Assembly (NCBI RefSeq): GCF_030272615.1
Contig: NC_081413.1
Coordinates: 445,307,038-445,371,037 of the forward strand
Length of the DNA stretch: 64,000 nucleotides
Direction: 5' to 3'
Origin: Cryptomeria japonica
Taxonomy: Eukaryota; Streptophyta; Pinopsida; Cupressales; Cupressaceae
The notes beneath the pieces are model-generated. The model was not told the origin of the DNA. It saw only the letters and a program-made list of their open reading frames with translations, and did no database searches. The translations under genes were made by a program, and so were the position numbers. Positions 61,546 through 64,000 of this stretch are shown piece after piece (the stretch's first letter is position 1; the number at the start of each line of letters is the position of its first letter).

Positions 61546-63165
61546 TTACCATAAATTTTTTATTTATTTATTTATTTTCTTTTAAATTTTTAATTCAACA
61601 AGCTAAATTCTAAGATTCAAATAACAAAAAGGTAACTTTGTCTCTAAAGAAAAATTAGGCTTAAATTAAAACTACTTTTGGTACATTTTGAGCCATTAAA
61701 TATCCACTTGTTAAAAAAAACAAAGAAAAAATAAGAAAATGGGGCCAAATTTTGGATAAAACATGTCATGCGATTTTACTTTAATTTTTCCTCATAGAAC
61801 CGCTTTAAATAATTATTAATAATAGTTACAAAAAATCTTATTTATATTAAAAGAAATATTATATAAAATAATAAATCATAATAATAATAACTTTTTAATA
61901 TCATAGAAAAATGATTTAACTAAATTTATTTAAAAGGATTCTTATATAATTAATTTTTATATATATCTTAATATTTAAAAAATGGTTAGGTTGCAAAAGT
62001 TAATTTATTTTACCCACGTCAGTCAGTTAAAAGACATCTATGATTAATATTCACACTTTTTTTTGAATAATCTATTAGAATATTGTTAAATGATGTGCAT
62101 TAGGTAGATGAAACTTACAAAAGAGACAATTACAATAAAATATATTTTAACACACATTTTTCTTTCAACATCTCAACTAACTTACGTTATAAATTTTCAA
62201 CATATAAAAAGTAAATTGTGATGTCGAATTAATATATATGACATTCATACACTTTCTTTATAAAAAAAAACATTATTACTCTATTTCAATCATTTACTAA
62301 TGATTTTTATATTTCATAATATTATTTAAATTTTAAAAAACAAAAATATGCAATTAACAATTACAAATGAATTACCAAATTAATAAATTTAATATTAATA
62401 TAAATTATTTTTTAAAATTATATTAAACAGTATATTTAAAAGTGTACTAATTATAAAAATTTAATAAATCTATTTAATATATTAATTAATAAATTATTGA
62501 CGTTTATTAAAATATAATAGAAAGATAATTTAAATTGAAAAAAATAACAATTATCAAATAGAAAGCTGATCATTAATCGACATTCAGTACAATCATGTCA
62601 AATACTAATAAATCAGTATATTAAATACTGGGCAGTGGGCACAGCTAATAATAAATAAAAAATGATTATTAAAGCTTTTATAAGATATCATACATTTTTT
62701 AATTGTGCACTTTGCCCAAGATTCCTTAGAGGGCGTTTCGTTTAAATGAGCTGAACTGTGTTTAAATGTTTTTATTATTACTTAATTTGCCACCCATATT
62801 AGCCAATAGAATATACTTTGGCTTTTCCGCTGCCGAAAGCTAAAAAGAGTATTATAGTATAGAAATGCACGGCCTCACACTCCATTACTGAAAAACAGCT
62901 TAATCAGGACTCAAAATGCCCTCGTAAATCGCCGTAAAATTTTTTTTGAATTCAGAGGAAGACAAACGGCCTTGATCGGGACTCAACATCTTCTTTGCCG
63001 TTGAGAATATAGAGCTAGCGATTAATTTCAACGATGTCGGAATGTGGCCTATATTTAATTTCCGTGCGAATGAAAACGGACGAGCCAGATTAATTTCATC
63101 GTCTTACACATGGCTCCGAAATTTGACACCGTTGATCTTTCAATTGAAGACCTTTTTTCACATAG
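61546..63165. other. AT-rich non-coding DNA
   Basis: Extremely AT-rich from 61,546 to about 62,700 with nothing recognisable. 62,700-63,165 has a more balanced base composition but no open frame I can support; it has no match in the left ERF copy. Confidence 0.6.
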
Positions 63166-63435
63166 GTTGGTGATCTCTGGGATCTTTGACCGAGACTTGG
63201 AGATGTTTGTCAAAGTCTTCAAGTCAATCCATTAATTTATATGCGACGGACAAACGATGGCGCAGTTACCTAGGTAATCTGGCATCTTTAGTAATTTTAA
63301 AGACTTATTCTCATTCCATGTCAACAGCAGCCTTCTTTGTTTCTAGAATTAATAAGGACGTAGATCTCGCGTAAGAAAGGGCGGGGTGAATTTTTTAATA
63401 CAATAAAGATTAAAATTAATAATAAGGGTGGTCTA
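63166..63435 (+). repeat. right copy of duplicated ERF upstream region, part 3
   Basis: TTGGTGATC, GAGACTTGGAGATG and CAAGTCAATCCATTAATTTA match about 32,461-32,545. The 5.8 kb between 57,310 and here is absent from the left copy. Confidence 0.8.
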
Positions 63436-63715
63436 TTCAGGATTTGGTCCAAATTCAAGCAAAAAGTTTGAGATGACTGCCAAAGTCTTATGAGTCGTGG
63501 TGGCCTGAATGAAAAGCAGTCATTCCGCGCTAGTCAAAAGGTACAGGTTGAATGTGGGGTAAATCAGATGTGATATAATGAGGCTGCAACAAGTGGAGAG
63601 AGCGTAAGTACTAAATGTCCATCATATAATGGCTCAACAAAATATGCATTGCAAATGACTTCTGCTCTGTCGTGTGGTGTCATGAAAAGCAGGCCATACA
63701 GAGAATCGGCTGCAT
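63436..63715 (+). promoter_or_regulatory. conserved ERF-proximal upstream block, right copy
   Basis: Matches 32,950-33,235. TGATATAATGAGG near 63,569-63,581 is a possible TATA element, followed by CAACAAGTGGAGAGAGCG shared with the left copy. Confidence 0.5.
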
Positions 63716-63791
63716 ATGGCGGAAATCACAAAACCCATGTTGGTCGGGACAGAAATCTATGCTCAGCTTCATTCTGATGTACTTCCTCAAG
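63716..63791 (+). CDS. AP2/ERF gene copy 2, exon 1 only (gene cut by window end)
   Basis: ATG 63,716 encodes MAEITKPMLVGTEIYAQLHS and ends LPQ, 25 codons plus one base, followed by the donor GTGAAT. Length, phase and end match exon 1 of the left copy exactly, with 6 of 25 residues different and no stop. The intron runs to the window edge; by analogy with the 296-bp left intron, the AP2 exon should start near base 64,088, just outside. Whether this copy is intact cannot be told here, but it is the only candidate for a functional host gene in the window. Confidence 0.65.
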
Positions 63792-64000
63792 GTGAATATA
63801 CCGTCTGAAACTTTTATTTAGTGCTGCACACAAAATGTTGTTTCTATTTTTCTAACTAGAAAATCATTTTTTAATAGGAGATGTTGTTTCTGAATTAGAT
63901 TGTGTTTGAGCTTTTTAATCAGTTTAGATCTAGCATGAAAGATCAATTTAGAGTTGTAAATGAATATGAGTTGACTGAGAAGTAGAGGGAATGATGTACT

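Noticed and set aside
63186-63374. Short + strand open frame before the second ERF copy
   Set aside because: It overlaps the duplicated non-coding upstream block; the left copy has no matching frame.

Overview
The window is plant nuclear DNA, most likely from a gymnosperm or another species with a large repeat-rich genome (inference). The support is a plant Ty1/copia element, L1-type LINEs with a DUF4283/zinc-knuckle ORF1 and a terminal RNase H, an 18-kb Tat-lineage Ty3/gypsy element with a second RNase H, and an AP2/ERF gene. No rRNA or tRNA gene, CRISPR array or bacterial operon structure is visible. Nearly all of the sequence is mobile DNA at different stages of decay.

The organising principle is a tandem duplication of an AP2/ERF locus. 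The left copy is in pieces at about 13,070-13,127, 20,981-21,034 and 31,844-34,444. The right copy is at about 37,735-38,033, 56,402-57,310 and 63,166-64,000. Different mobile elements entered each copy, so each copy supplies the uninterrupted target site for insertions in the other. The left copy was hit by a 7.8-kb minus-strand LINE (13,128-20,964, flanked by a 16-bp duplication) and by a 10.8-kb terminal-inverted-repeat DNA transposon (21,035-31,843, flanked by CTATA). The right copy was hit by a Tat-lineage LTR retrotransposon (38,034-56,401). That element itself carries a 4.8-kb deleted relative of the same family (42,340-47,103, flanked by ATGAG). The right copy also carries a 5.8-kb block containing a compound microsatellite and a 5'-truncated LINE (59,237-61,545).

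Layout: 1-3,733 Ty1/copia remnant with 3' LTR; 3,740-9,737 LINE copy 1; 9,738-13,070 unassigned; 13,128-20,964 LINE copy 2 (minus); 21,035-31,843 DNA transposon with a + strand DDE-type transposase and a convergent seven-exon accessory gene; 33,236-34,444 ERF pseudogene; 36,840-37,660 LINE fragment; 38,034-56,401 nested Tat elements (minus); 57,560-58,935 microsatellite; 59,237-61,545 LINE copy 3; 63,716-64,000 first exon of the second ERF copy, cut by the window edge.

Two things stand out. First, all three LINEs that reach their 3' end carry an extra reading frame between the RNase H and the shared 3' tail. It has a conserved N-terminal domain, an acidic linker and a coiled-coil tail, and plant L1 elements are not normally described with it. 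Second, the DNA transposon has precise ends, a 5-bp target duplication, an intact comparison site, GC-rich subterminal motifs, a transposase I cannot place in the usual plant superfamilies, and a partner gene that appears only after splicing into exons whose lengths are all multiples of three. All identifications were made by reading the sequence; no database search was run.
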